The notes: generated by a model not told the origin, from the letters alone. Shown: positions 34,184 through 46,143, numbered from the stretch's first letter. The stretch is DNA of 64,000 nucleotides from Xylanibacter ruminicola (GCF_900142525.1 NZ_FRBD01000019.1:1-64000), one strand, 5' to 3'. Numbers and translations are program-made.

Positions 34184-34732
34184 AATAAGATATTGATAAC
34201 AAAATATGTCAGAAAGTGGATGGTATACATTGGTGTGATACTATTCACTATTCACTGTTCACTATTCACTACATCTTGCTCCGTCAGCTATAAGTTCAAC
34301 GGTGCCAGCATCGACTACTCGCAGACCAAGACCATCCAGATTGCCGAGTTCCCCATCCGTAGTAGCTATGTATGGGGTCCTATGGGTCCGATGTTTAATA
34401 ATCAGCTTAAGGATCAGTTTGCCAACCACACCCGCCTGGAGCAGGTTAAGCGCAATGGCGACCTTAAGATTGAAGGAGAGATTACACGCTACGAACAGCG
34501 CAACAAGAGCGTAAGTGCCGAGGGCTATTCGGCAATGACTGAGCTCACGATGACTGTCAACGTGCGTTTTACGAATAACAAGAACCACAATGAAGATTTC
34601 GAGCAGCAGTTCTCTGCCTCTGCCAGCTACGAAACTACTCAGTCGCTCAATAGCGTTCAGGAGGAGTTAGTAACTCAAATGGTGAAGGACCTCTGCGACC
34701 AGATATTCAACAAGACCGTAGCCAACTGGTAA
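34181..34732 (+). CDS. lptE: LPS-assembly lipoprotein LptE-like
   Basis: About 183 residues. Lipoprotein signal with TTSC as lipobox, then SVSYKFNGASIDYSQTKTIQIAEFPIRS and a C-terminal SVQEELVTQMVKDLCDQIFN helix, the pattern of Bacteroidetes LptE. It plugs LptD and helps insert LPS into the outer membrane. The signal-peptide core (LFTIHCSLFTT) is encoded by the second 7-nt array. ATG 34181 is preceded by an in-frame GTG; an internal ATG at 34220 is the alternative. Confidence 0.8.
   Translation: MNKILITKYVRKWMVYIGVILFTIHCSLFTTSCSVSYKFNGASIDYSQTKTIQIAEFPIRSSYVWGPMGPMFNNQLKDQFANHTRLEQVKRNGDLKIEGEITRYEQRNKSVSAEGYSAMTELTMTVNVRFTNNKNHNEDFEQQFSASASYETTQSLNSVQEELVTQMVKDLCDQIFNKTVANW
34243..34270. 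repeat. Heptanucleotide array ATTCACT (right arm)
   Basis: Four 7-nt units in the signal-peptide codons of lptE; reverse complement of the array at 34156-34183. Confidence 0.95.
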
Positions 34733-34739
34733 ACCGCAT

Positions 34740-35516
34740 ATGGATAGAATAACGGAACTGATAAAACATCCGGAGAGGATGGACCGCGACACGCTCTACG
34801 AGTTGCGCTCCTTGTTGGCTCTCTATCCCTATTTCCAGACGGCCCGTTTGTTGATGCTTCAGAACCTCTATCTGCTTCACGATGCCACCTTCGACGAGGA
34901 GCTGCGTCGCGCTTCGGCCTATATCACCGATCGCCGCGTGGTGTTCAAGATGATCGAGGGGCGCCACTACGAGTATCGCAACATGATTCCGCAGAAGCAG
35001 CAGGCAGCTAAGTCAAAGGTAGCCGATAACGAGGATCGTACTGCAACGCTTATCGACAATTTCCTTGATCAGATTCCTAAGGATTATGTCGAGGAGACTG
35101 AACGTAAAGCCAAGCGCAAGCCCACCCCTGCCGATGCTGCTGTCGACTATATCAGCTACCTTGTTGAGGCTGAGCCAGATGGTGGTCAGGAGATGCCTGG
35201 CGAGGTACCGCAAATGCCAGGTCAGGACCTTATTGATTCGTTCATAAATGATGACAAAGGCAAGTTTATTCTCAGCGATACGCCCGAGTATCGTCCTGAG
35301 CCTCAATCAGAACCCGAAAATAGCGAAATTGAGGTAGGTGGAGAGTTTTTTACTGAAACTTTGGCACGAATTTACATCAAACAGGGTAGATATTCGAAAG
35401 CTTTAGAAATAATTAGGCGTTTAAGTTTGGATAATCCGAAAAAAAATGCTTACTTTGCAGATCAAATACGTTTCTTAGAGAAATTAGTGATAAATAATAA
35501 TAAAAATAATAAATAA
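34740..35516 (+). CDS. Conserved protein with C-terminal TPR-like helix pair
   Basis: 258 residues, no signal peptide. The N terminus is helical (DTLYELRSLLALYPYFQTARLLMLQNLY), the middle is charged and Pro-rich, and the end (TETLARIYIKQGRYSKALEIIRRLSLDNPKKNAYFADQI) is a tetratricopeptide-like unit. Seven nt after lptE and 4 nt before secG, so part of the same transcript. Probably a protein-protein contact role; no named function. Confidence 0.7.
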   Translation: MDRITELIKHPERMDRDTLYELRSLLALYPYFQTARLLMLQNLYLLHDATFDEELRRASAYITDRRVVFKMIEGRHYEYRNMIPQKQQAAKSKVADNEDRTATLIDNFLDQIPKDYVEETERKAKRKPTPADAAVDYISYLVEAEPDGGQEMPGEVPQMPGQDLIDSFINDDKGKFILSDTPEYRPEPQSEPENSEIEVGGEFFTETLARIYIKQGRYSKALEIIRRLSLDNPKKNAYFADQIRFLEKLVINNNKNNK

Positions 35517-35520
35517 AAAA

Positions 35521-35898
35521 ATGTACACATTATTTGTAATTCTTATCGTGATTGCAGCACTGCTCATGATTGGCATTGTGCTCATTCAGGAGTCAAAGGG
35601 AGGCGGTCTGGCTTCTCAGTTCTCAGGTTATAACCAGATTGGCGGTGTTCGTAAAACTACCGACTTCATCGAGAAGGCCACTTGGTTCCTCGCTGGTTTC
35701 ATGGTTCTCGTTAGCGTATGCTGCGCATATGTAGCTCCTCAGGCAGGTGGCGAGAGCTCAGTAATGGAGAATTATCAGGCTCCTGCAACCAATCCTAATA
35801 ACCTTCCTGGTTTCGGTGCCAGTCAGCAGCAGAAGGATGCAGCTGCTCCCGCAGCTCCTGCAACCGAGGCTCCTGCAGCTCCCGCAGAGAAGAAGTAG
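35521..35898 (+). CDS. secG: Preprotein translocase subunit SecG
   Basis: 125 residues. Two membrane helices around the signature ESKGGGLASQFSG; the second is FLAGFMVLVSVCCAYV. An Ala/Pro-rich tail usual for Bacteroidetes follows. SecG aids SecYEG export. Last gene of the cluster, followed by palindromes and a terminator. Confidence 0.92.
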   Translation: MYTLFVILIVIAALLMIGIVLIQESKGGGLASQFSGYNQIGGVRKTTDFIEKATWFLAGFMVLVSVCCAYVAPQAGGESSVMENYQAPATNPNNLPGFGASQQQKDAAAPAAPATEAPAAPAEKK

Positions 35899-35906
35899 TT
35901 GTTTTT

Positions 35907-35972
35907 CCCCCTAAGTTAGGGGGAATCCAAAGGGGTCTGAACAAGCGCATAATCAAGCATTGCTCAGACCCC
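35907..35972. repeat. Palindromic elements after secG
   Basis: CCCCCTAAGTTAGGGGG (35907-35923), then GGGGTCTGA (35932-35940) paired with TCAGACCCC (35964-35972). Same C-rich type as near the M15-like gene. Confidence 0.75.
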
Positions 35973-35976
35973 CTCT

Positions 35977-36005
35977 ATCTCCCCCTACTCAGGGGGAGAT
36001 TTTTC
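35977..36005 (+). terminator. Terminator after secG
   Basis: ATCTCCCCCT, ACTC, AGGGGGAGAT, followed by TTTTT. Confidence 0.85.
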
Positions 36006-36006
36006 T

Positions 36007-36861
36007 TTATCCAATCGTAATCGTATACTTACTCATAAACGAAGCCCCGGGCTGCAGATGATTCATCAGCGGCTTGTCCTTAAACTCACCTTTGAATCCA
36101 CGCGGATCGCCCAGTCCGTACCAAGGTTCAATGCACACAAATGGTGCCTGCTTGTCAAACGGGCTCCAGAAAGCAATCACAGGGCACTTATAGTCCACCG
36201 TCACAGCTGGCTCACCGTTGGTGTCTATCAGCATAGCGCGATGAGTCTGGCACTTGTGAATCTTCACCGAGTCATCGCGGAAAAGGTTGTTCGAAATCTC
36301 CATGATGCCCATGTCTGCCTCCAGTGGTATCTCTGTCATTTCATGACTACCGTCTATGTAACTCTTCAGTGAGTCCATAGGCTCCTCGTTGTCCAGCTTG
36401 ATAATGCCGTCCAGCTTTCCGCTAGGCGTGTTGAATGCGGGGTGTCCACCTATCTGGAAGTGAATCTCTTTAGTGTCGGTATTCTCCACGTGCCATATCA
36501 CGTGAATCTTGTTGCCCTCCAGTCGGTAGGTGATAGCCAGGTTAAACTTATATGGATACACCTTCAGTGTTTCCTCGCTGTCGTGTAGTGCCATTGTCAC
36601 CTTCTCTGGTGTCTGTCGTACCAGTGTAAACATCGTGTCGCGTGCAAATCCGTGTCGTGGCAGGTGATATTCCTTGCCATCCACCGTATACGTATCCTTA
36701 TTCACGCTGCATACTATCGGGAAGAGTATCGGTGAGTGTCTGGGCCATTTCTCGCCGGCCTGCCACATATACTCCCTACCGTTATTGTCCTTCACACTCT
36801 GGAGCTCAGCTCCCATTTCTGCCACCTTGATTGTCAGCAGTTCGTTTTTAAGTTCTACCAT
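36007..36861 (-). CDS. Aldose 1-epimerase family protein (LacX-like)
   Basis: About 284 residues, a galactose mutarotase-like beta-sandwich: MGAELQSVKDNNGREYMWQ, LPRHGFARDT, FQIGGHPAFN, and CIEPWYGLGDP. The His in RHGF and in GGHPAF are conserved in LacX-type epimerases. It likely interconverts sugar anomers in the cytoplasm. The longer frame to 37083 crosses the promoter TATCTTTG, so ATG 36861 (MVELKNELLTIKV) is used. Divergent from beta-galactosidase, though 900 nt apart. Confidence 0.85.
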   Translation of the reverse strand: MVELKNELLTIKVAEMGAELQSVKDNNGREYMWQAGEKWPRHSPILFPIVCSVNKDTYTVDGKEYHLPRHGFARDTMFTLVRQTPEKVTMALHDSEETLKVYPYKFNLAITYRLEGNKIHVIWHVENTDTKEIHFQIGGHPAFNTPSGKLDGIIKLDNEEPMDSLKSYIDGSHEMTEIPLEADMGIMEISNNLFRDDSVKIHKCQTHRAMLIDTNGEPAVTVDYKCPVIAFWSPFDKQAPFVCIEPWYGLGDPRGFKGEFKDKPLMNHLQPGASFMSKYTITIG

Positions 36862-36892
36862 GTTTTCAAAATTATGATTAGTAAACTGCCTG

Positions 36893-36900
36893 CAAAGATA
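36893..36900 (-). promoter_or_regulatory. Promoter -7 box, aldose epimerase
   Basis: TATCTTTG, 32 nt before ATG 36861. Confidence 0.75.
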
Positions 36901-37331
36901 GCACAATTTGGTTAAAAAATCACGATTTGAGCCAAGAATATTTTCAACTTTCAGTAAAAATATAAGCGAGGAGCCTTGATTATGGGTTCTTCGTTTCTGC
37001 TGATAAATGCCCATGCAGCTTGTGGCCCATGCTTTGATGTCAAACTTCAGCAGTCTCTCTAATGCCTTTACTTTCGATGCCATAAATGAATTAATAATTT
37101 TAAGGGTGTAATAAACTTTCCTTTTCCTTAAAACCTCTTCCTTAGTCGTAGATTTGCGTCGTTAGCCTCTGAATTTTTTCTGGTAGGCCTACAAAAAAAA
37201 TTCTCTGGCTTGTTCGTAATTTTTAGATGCTTTTCTTTGTATTGCATCTATGATGCAAAGGTACGAATAATTTTTTGAATTGTACAAGTTTTTAGCAATT
37301 ATTTTTTTTAAATCTGTGTCTTTTTTCAGAA
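36901..37331 (-). other. Intergenic stretch with a short upstream frame
   Basis: A minus-strand promoter TACCTTTG (37256-37263) heads a long A/T-rich leader and a frame from ATG 37083 (MASKVKALERLLKFD) that runs into the epimerase frame without a stop. The codons 37083-36902 resemble no family I know and include A/T-rich tracts; it may be a decayed gene joined in frame to the epimerase. No other gene is seen. Confidence 0.4.
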
Positions 37332-37531
37332 AGTTATTAACTTATAACTCCTGACACCTGACATCTTAATATTTCGTTTTGTTTGAAACGAAGTTTTTTA
37401 TTATATATATTATATATAATATATATAATAAAATATATTATGCTGTATTATTATACCCAAACTACTCTTTACCACCTTTTCCAAAATACAAAAACCTAAA
37501 TGTCAGGTGTCAGGAGTTATAAGTTATAACT
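37332..37531. repeat. Long inverted repeat with central AT palindrome (element A)
   Basis: Arms 37332-37364 and 37500-37531 are reverse complements except for one indel. Inside lie a small hairpin (CGTTT..AAACG) and a perfect 34-bp A/T-only palindrome (37398-37431). No gene inside. Same architecture as 56541-56700. Confidence 0.9.
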
Positions 37532-37551
37532 TTATAACCTCCATCCTCGTA

Positions 37552-37609
37552 GTACACAAAAGGGACGGTTCCGTTTGTGTACACGTTTGTGTACAGAAGG
37601 AACGGTTCC
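37552..37609. repeat. Cluster of short palindromes with GTGTAC
   Basis: GTACACAAA/TTTGTGTAC (37552-37582), a repeated CGTTTGTGTACA, and GGAACGGTTCC (37599-37609). Possible protein-binding sites between element A and the beta-galactosidase promoter. Confidence 0.6.
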
Positions 37610-37712
37610 AAAGTGAAAAACTGGAAAATGGTACGGAGAGTATAGACGACTTCGCCATGCAGCGAGATTGGGAATTTTGCCGTGCTTATCTCTAAAAAAT
37701 CTCTCTATACTA

Positions 37713-37744
37713 TTTGGAAGTATCGGAAATTTTTTGTATCTTTG
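37713..37744 (+). promoter_or_regulatory. Promoter of beta-galactosidase
   Basis: TTTG (37713-37716), 20-nt spacer, TATCTTTG (37737-37744). Confidence 0.85.
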
Positions 37745-37779
37745 CACGGAAATTGAAAACAATTAATTTGATAAACTAA

Positions 37780-40914
<3,135 letters not shown>

Positions 40915-40951
40915 TTTGTGCAATATTTATGCACAATTTATAGCAAAATGT

Positions 40952-40998
40952 AACCATCTGAGGCTTGATTTCAGTCAAAAAGTTAACCTCAGATGGTT
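40952..40998 (+). terminator. Terminator after beta-galactosidase
   Basis: AACCATCTGAGG paired with CCTCAGATGGTT across a 23-nt loop, followed by ATTTTA. Confidence 0.7.
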
Positions 40999-41048
40999 AT
41001 TTTATGAATTTTTAGCCAAAAACGCTTGGTGGGTATATGATAAATTGT

Positions 41049-41056
41049 TACCTTTG
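41049..41056 (+). promoter_or_regulatory. Promoter -7 box, small exported protein
   Basis: TACCTTTG, 26 nt before ATG 41082. Confidence 0.7.
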
Positions 41057-41081
41057 CAACGGAAAAATGAGATGGATTGAT

Positions 41082-41546
41082 ATGAAGATGAGAGAAAAAG
41101 TAACAATTTTGCTGATCGCCCTGATGATGGGTCCGATCATGAGCTATGCAGAAGAGAATCAAGTCACCAGCGAGTGTGACACCACTTATATTAAACTTGA
41201 CGAGAACCGTGTGCCCATTACTCATGTTAACTTGACATACGATGAACTCGTAGAGAAGGTTGGTGAGCTTGAGACTATTCTGGAGACTGACGATTTCCAG
41301 CTGTATGCTGCAGGTGATTACACTTATAAGGTAGTAGGTGGAATCGTTACCTCTATGGCTATTCAGATTCCTGATGATAACAACGACAAGGTGGTTTACA
41401 ATCAGATTCTGAATGCGCTGGCTAAGAGTAACTCGCTGAAGGATACTCACAATACCGGTGGTAACTACTACCAGTATGCTGACTTCCAGATTCAGTTTGA
41501 CGACTTTGAGGGTTACGAGAAATTAACCTTCTCAGTTCTTGAGTAA
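41082..41546 (+). CDS. Small exported protein of unknown function
   Basis: About 154 residues. Signal peptide MREKVTILLIALMMGPIMSYAEE, then a mixed alpha/beta region with no Cys beyond position 35 or so and no motif I know (LTYDELVEKVGELETILETDDFQLYAAGDYTYKV is amphipathic). The longer frame to 41037 crosses the promoter, so 41082 or 41088 is the start. Its 3' end overlaps the converging transferase by 15 nt. Probably periplasmic. Confidence 0.6.
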   Translation: MKMREKVTILLIALMMGPIMSYAEENQVTSECDTTYIKLDENRVPITHVNLTYDELVEKVGELETILETDDFQLYAAGDYTYKVVGGIVTSMAIQIPDDNNDKVVYNQILNALAKSNSLKDTHNTGGNYYQYADFQIQFDDFEGYEKLTFSVLE

Positions 41547-42428
41547 GCTTAGGTAATACCCCAGGCGGTATAATTTGAAAACCAACAGATAAGGGCGGGA
41601 TCCACAGAGGTTCCGCCTTTCTATTACTCCAAACATGCGGTGCCACAGGCGGATGAGCCACAGAATGGCGGGGATATGGATGCCGGATACCAATGTGAGC
41701 AGGCGCGAATAGCCACGCAGGTCGCTGCGAAACTCATAAAGCGTGCGCAGGTTACGCTCTGTCTTGGCTACATAATCAGGGTTGGATTCAAACTCCATCA
41801 TCGTTACAGAATTGGCTATGTGCAGTACGGGGATGTTGTTCAGCTTAAGCTGCTTGCCGAAAAGCACATCTTCGTAGCCACTCTTTTTGAATCGCTCGTC
41901 GAAGGGATTCTGAAGAAAAGCATCACGACGAATCATGAAGTTAGTTGAGCGAAACTCCTGATACTTGTTTTGTTGGCGCTTTTGGGCTGTGTGCTCAGCT
42001 TCGGCATCCTTCTCGTAAATATATCTCAGGTTATGGGCCATCTGCGGCATTTCGGCAATGGCGATACCTCCATTAATCACACCTTCACTATGCTCTATTA
42101 ATAATAAATAGGTATTTAGGAATATTGGATTAGTGATAACTACATCGCAATCAATAAATAATAGCCAGGGATATTGACTCTGCTGCGCCAGGAAATTACG
42201 AGTTGCGGCACTACCTGTGTTAGTGGGTTTTACAATGTAACGGCAATGGGGAATGGCGTTGATAGCCTCGTTGCCCTTGACGGCTTCTTTCAGGGGCGAG
42301 TCGTCGTCGGCTACAATTATCTCGTAGTCTACGTTCAATTGCCGGGCTTGAGCTGCTAACTCTTTTACCAGATTAACGCAAACAGAATTGTATATCGGAA
42401 TCAATATGGATATAGCCTTATTGCTCAT
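41532..42428 (-). CDS. Family 2 glycosyltransferase
   Basis: About 298 residues, GT-A: SILIPIYNS, VADDDSPLKE, FIDCDVVI (DxD), GYEDVLFGKQL (ED catalytic base). A short hydrophobic C-terminal segment may touch the membrane. Adds a sugar to a surface glycan precursor. ATG 42428 follows promoter TACTTTTG. Confidence 0.88.
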   Translation of the reverse strand: MSNKAISILIPIYNSVCVNLVKELAAQARQLNVDYEIIVADDDSPLKEAVKGNEAINAIPHCRYIVKPTNTGSAATRNFLAQQSQYPWLLFIDCDVVITNPIFLNTYLLLIEHSEGVINGGIAIAEMPQMAHNLRYIYEKDAEAEHTAQKRQQNKYQEFRSTNFMIRRDAFLQNPFDERFKKSGYEDVLFGKQLKLNNIPVLHIANSVTMMEFESNPDYVAKTERNLRTLYEFRSDLRGYSRLLTLVSGIHIPAILWLIRLWHRMFGVIERRNLCGSRPYLLVFKLYRLGYYLSLLKN

Positions 42429-42437
42429 TACAGCGTG

Positions 42438-42445
42438 CAAAAGTA
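42438..42445 (-). promoter_or_regulatory. Promoter -7 box, glycosyltransferase
   Basis: TACTTTTG, 10 nt before ATG 42428. Confidence 0.55.
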
Positions 42446-42505
42446 AGCATTTTCTATCACAGACAGATGCTTTTCTTCCCAAAAAACGTTAAATTCGATA
42501 CACTT

Positions 42506-42533
42506 TTCACTGTTCACTATTCGCTATTCACTT
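42506..42533. repeat. Heptanucleotide array TTCACTA upstream of rpsP
   Basis: Four 7-nt units (TTCACTG, TTCACTA, TTCGCTA, TTCACTT) covering the -33 region of the rpsP promoter. Confidence 0.9.
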
Positions 42534-42541
42534 TTTTGTCG

Positions 42542-42549
42542 TAACTTTG
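42542..42549 (+). promoter_or_regulatory. Promoter -7 box, rpsP
   Basis: TAACTTTG; the usual -33 position falls within the 7-nt repeat array. Confidence 0.75.
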
Positions 42550-42615
42550 CACCCGCTTTTACGAGATAAGAGCATGAAATTCAATTAATTAATTAAAATT
42601 TAAAGATTTAAAAAC

Positions 42616-43158
42616 ATGGCAACAAAAATCAGATTGCAGCGTGGCGGTCGTAAAGGTTATGCTTTCTACAGCATCGTAATCGCTGACGCTCGTGCACCAC
42701 GTGATGGTCGTTTCACTGAAAAGATTGGTACTTACAACCCTAACACCAATCCTGCCACAGTAGACCTGAATTTCGAGCGTGCACTGTACTGGGTAGAGAC
42801 AGGTGCTCAGCCCACAGACACTGTACGTAACATCCTGAGCCGTGAGGGCGTTTACCTGATGAAGCACCTGAAGGGTGGCGTAAAGAAGGGCGCTTTCGAT
42901 GAGGCTGCTGCACAGAAGAAGTTCGACGCATGGAAGGCTGACAAGCAGAACGGTCTGGCTAAGATCGCTGAGGCTGAGGCAAAGGCTAAGAAGGACGCTG
43001 CTGCTAACGCTCTGAAGGCAGAGAAGGCTGTTAACGAGGCTATTGCTAAGAAGGTAGCTGACAAGAAGGCTGCAGAGGCTGCTGCTAAGGCAGAGGCTGA
43101 GGCTGCTGAGGCTGCTGCTGAGGCTCCCGCTACAGAGGAGGCTCCTGCTGAGGCTTAA
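42616..43158 (+). CDS. rpsP: 30S ribosomal protein S16
   Basis: 180 residues. The S16 core is residues 1-85 ([36 protein letters not shown]). The remaining 95 residues are an Ala/Lys/Glu-rich helix-like tail, the usual Bacteroidetes extension. Single-gene unit with a hairpin terminator. Confidence 0.95.
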   Translation: MATKIRLQRGGRKGYAFYSIVIADARAPRDGRFTEKIGTYNPNTNPATVDLNFERALYWVETGAQPTDTVRNILSREGVYLMKHLKGGVKKGAFDEAAAQKKFDAWKADKQNGLAKIAEAEAKAKKDAAANALKAEKAVNEAIAKKVADKKAAEAAAKAEAEAAEAAAEAPATEEAPAEA

Positions 43159-43185
43159 GACAATTGACAATTGAAAGTTTTAAAG

Positions 43186-43208
43186 GCTCCACATTTTGTG
43201 GAGCTTTT
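43186..43208. terminator. Bidirectional terminator after rpsP
   Basis: GCTCCACA, TTT, TGTGGAGC then TTTT; on the minus strand it is followed by TTTAAAAC, at the end of the converging gene. Confidence 0.85.
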
Positions 43209-44298
43209 ATTTTGTCCAAAAATCAAGGTACTGCTGGGCTACTTTCAGATAATCGTGGTGCTTCTTGACGTATGCCACGCTTTGGCGTTTGAGTTCTGGA
43301 ATGCGATTAGGATTTAGCACCAACTGCTCTAGTTCGTGATAAACACTCTCATAAGTAGGCTCAACGTTGATGATGGGACACAGTTCGGTTTCGTTGATAA
43401 TCTCGTAATTCTCCGGTTCGCCACCCCCTATACAGATAATGCCCTTCGACATGGCGAGTAGGGGATTCATCGAAGGCGTGTAGGCATAAAGCTGGTCGAG
43501 GATGGCATCGCTACCTTCCATCAGTTGGCTGTACTCAGCAAACGGAACCGACTCGGCTATGTTCAGTTTCATGCGTTGCGGATATTTGTGCTGAACATCC
43601 TTTGCTGCCTGAAGCATGATGTCGGTGCCTTTATAAACCGAGCGTTCGCGATTGATACCGATAAAGATGACTACCTTTGATTTCTGAGCCCGCTCGGTAT
43701 TGTAGCTCTCGGGCATCTTGATAGGAAAGGGGATAAAGCACGTTTTATCGGCATACACAGGGCTATAGCATGCCCAATACTCGTACAGGCCCGCTATGAT
43801 GCCATCGCAATCCTGGGCTATCAGCTTGTTGAGCTGCTCTTTGGTTGTGCCTAGCCAGTCGCGCTGGTACTTGACAGCTTCGGTATCTGTGCGCACATGG
43901 TTGCCGATGTTGAAGTCGCTATAGCGCAGAGGCTTTTCATACGTACAGGCGTGAACCCAGTAATAATCCATGCCGAAGGCCCCCAGAAACACCCGCTTGT
44001 TGTGCTGGCGCAGATAGCGATAGAACCAGAACAGGCGCTCGGCTTTCAGTTCGAAGAAGATGGGGTTGATAAGTTGCACCACATCGTAGCCTCGCAACTT
44101 GGGGAGCAAGGCATAGAGCTTGGCCATCAGCATGATGCCACCCAGTTTGCCCGGCATGCGGGCCACATCGATATCGCGAGGGTAGTCCTTCCAGAAATCG
44201 CCGTTGGATATTACCACAACCTGATGCCCCAGCGCTCGCAGTCCTAGGGCCAAAGTATTGTGTACGTTGCTATATTCGCCAAGTAGTAATATCTTCAT
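43207..44298 (-). CDS. Family 4-like glycosyltransferase
   Basis: About 363 residues, GT-B type: N-terminal KILLLGEYSNVHNTLALGLRALGHQVVVIS, and a C-terminal half with KVVIFIGINRERSVYKGTDIML and PSMNPLLAMSKGI...GGGEPENYEI (the EX7E region of GT4). ATGA overlap with the upstream transferase. Last gene of a three-gene glycosyltransferase operon (46138 to 43207). Confidence 0.82.
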   Translation of the reverse strand: MKILLLGEYSNVHNTLALGLRALGHQVVVISNGDFWKDYPRDIDVARMPGKLGGIMLMAKLYALLPKLRGYDVVQLINPIFFELKAERLFWFYRYLRQHNKRVFLGAFGMDYYWVHACTYEKPLRYSDFNIGNHVRTDTEAVKYQRDWLGTTKEQLNKLIAQDCDGIIAGLYEYWACYSPVYADKTCFIPFPIKMPESYNTERAQKSKVVIFIGINRERSVYKGTDIMLQAAKDVQHKYPQRMKLNIAESVPFAEYSQLMEGSDAILDQLYAYTPSMNPLLAMSKGIICIGGGEPENYEIINETELCPIINVEPTYESVYHELEQLVLNPNRIPELKRQSVAYVKKHHDYLKVAQQYLDFWTK

Positions 44299-45257
44299 CG
44301 TTCTTTGCGGGTTAGTGGAATGATGCTCAGAAGCATGCGTCGGCCTATAGATGTGGCTGATAAACGGCGAAACCATGTGTATTTGGTGGTATAATCCTTA
44401 TCGGGTAGGGGGAACAGACTGAGGCGGGTAAGCTCCTGAATTTCGCTTTCCAACTGCTGGCGTGAGTGTGTGTGCCAAACTACCTGATAGATGTAATCCA
44501 TGGTGAGTTGTGCCACACGGCGTTGCAAGGCCGTCTTATCATCGATTGGCATGCGATCGGCCGCAATATGGAGTCTGTTGATGACACCTTTCAGATCGTT
44601 GAGGCGCTGAGTGGTTTGCTGCTGATTGTGGTTACGCACTCTGGAATCTGTGCGATTCTGGTAGCAATAAGCCTGGGCAGATGTGAGACAGAGTGTTTCT
44701 GCACGCAACATGATAAGGGCTGTAAACTCCTCGTCCTCGTGGTAGATGCCTGGGGTGAAGCGCAAATCGCCCAGGATGGAGCGCTTAAAGAGATAGCCGC
44801 AAGCCATACCGTGGATGTTGTTGTGGCGCATATAGTGACAACCGCTTTGTATGGGTTGGTCTTTGTATTCCTTGCTATCTGTTGGTGTGGTGGTGGCAAA
44901 ATCGAATACCACCATCTCCGGACTCTGGCTACGTGCTATTTGCAAACAGTGCTCGTATGCATCGCTTATCAGGAAGTCGTCGGCATCTACAAATTGCAGA
45001 TATTGTGCTGTGGCCATTTGTATGCCCGCATTTCTTGCTTCGCTAGGACCAGTATTTCGCTGGCGGATGTATAATATGTCGTTGCCGTATTTCATGAGAT
45101 GGTTAACAGGACTTTCATCCGAGCCATCGTCGACTACAATTATCTCGCGTTCATTGGGCGAGAGCGATAATGCCAGGATGCTGTCGATACAATCGCAGAG
45201 CATCTGTATGGGCAGATTGTAATATGGAATAATAAAACTAACTAATGGTTTCTCCAT
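44295..45257 (-). CDS. Family 2 glycosyltransferase
   Basis: About 320 residues, GT-A: SFIIPYYNLPIQM, VVDDGSDES, FVDADDFLISD (DxD), GIYHEDEEFTALI. ATG 45257 (MEKPLVSF) overlaps the upstream stop by 16 nt; 45287 is an alternative. Middle gene of the operon. Confidence 0.88.
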   Translation of the reverse strand: MEKPLVSFIIPYYNLPIQMLCDCIDSILALSLSPNEREIIVVDDGSDESPVNHLMKYGNDILYIRQRNTGPSEARNAGIQMATAQYLQFVDADDFLISDAYEHCLQIARSQSPEMVVFDFATTTPTDSKEYKDQPIQSGCHYMRHNNIHGMACGYLFKRSILGDLRFTPGIYHEDEEFTALIMLRAETLCLTSAQAYCYQNRTDSRVRNHNQQQTTQRLNDLKGVINRLHIAADRMPIDDKTALQRRVAQLTMDYIYQVVWHTHSRQQLESEIQELTRLSLFPLPDKDYTTKYTWFRRLSATSIGRRMLLSIIPLTRKER

Positions 45258-46138
45258 ACGCGGTGAATGATTTTGTTGAGTTTGCATAATGTTTTGATGC
45301 CCAGCAGATGGAGCGCCAGCGCCTTTAACTTCGATATGCCTGTTACGTTGCTCATGCTGATGTGGCACGTGGGCAGAATCGGGGTCTCGCCTGTCAGCTC
45401 AAAAACATCCATCTGTATGTTCAGTACGTGCATGTAGTACTGCTGGAAGGCGGCATCGCCTCGGGTGCTGTTTCTGATGATGTCTGCGTGGGGCTTCAGC
45501 AACTGTTTCAGCGCCTTGCCATCGGCCTTTGCTGTGATTCCTTCTGGGTTGTAACAATAGTGGTAGAATCCCCTGTTGGTTGTCATCACCTTATGTGCCT
45601 TCTTCAGAAGTTGGGGGAGGGTATAGACATCTTCGAAGACTCTGCCTTCAGGAAATCTGACATCGGTAAACAGCGTTCTGCTGAAAATCTTATTGCAGGC
45701 ATAAGTGTGCAGATAAGCCTGGCCTGAGTACCAGTAATCGTCCATGTGGGTATAGACGGTTGGTGGATTGAAAGCAAAATCTCTGATGGGATATTCAATG
45801 ATGTCTATCGTTGAATCAGATGCCAGCGTCTCAATCAAGGGTGCGTAAGTATTTCCGGCTACGAAATCATCCGAATCTACAAAGGTGATGTAATCGCCCT
45901 GAGCTTGGGCTATACCAGCGTTTCGTGCATCACTCAAACCGCCATTATACTTGTGTATCACGCGTATGCGGCTATCTTTATGGGCCCAATCGTCGCACAT
46001 CTGGGGGCAGTTGTCGGGCGATCCGTCGTCGATGAGTATCACCTCAAAATCATCCAGATTCTGATTCAGCACACTCTCGATACATCTGTTGAGCGTGGCT
46101 TCTACGCGATATACAGGAATGATGATACTCAGTTTCAT
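45242..46138 (-). CDS. Family 2 glycosyltransferase
   Basis: About 298 residues, GT-A: LSIIIPVYRVEATL, LIDDGSPDNC, FVDSDDFVAG, RVFEDVYTLP. First gene of the operon; the longer frame passes the promoter TATTTTTG, fixing ATG 46138. Divergent from the flippase, with which it probably builds a surface glycan. Confidence 0.88.
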   Translation of the reverse strand: MKLSIIIPVYRVEATLNRCIESVLNQNLDDFEVILIDDGSPDNCPQMCDDWAHKDSRIRVIHKYNGGLSDARNAGIAQAQGDYITFVDSDDFVAGNTYAPLIETLASDSTIDIIEYPIRDFAFNPPTVYTHMDDYWYSGQAYLHTYACNKIFSRTLFTDVRFPEGRVFEDVYTLPQLLKKAHKVMTTNRGFYHYCYNPEGITAKADGKALKQLLKPHADIIRNSTRGDAAFQQYYMHVLNIQMDVFELTGETPILPTCHISMSNVTGISKLKALALHLLGIKTLCKLNKIIHRVWRNH

Positions 46139-46143
46139 GGGTG

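Noticed and set aside
37507..37695. 62-codon frame starting in the right arm of element A
   Set aside because: Consists of inverted-repeat and palindrome sequence; no family signature or start signal.
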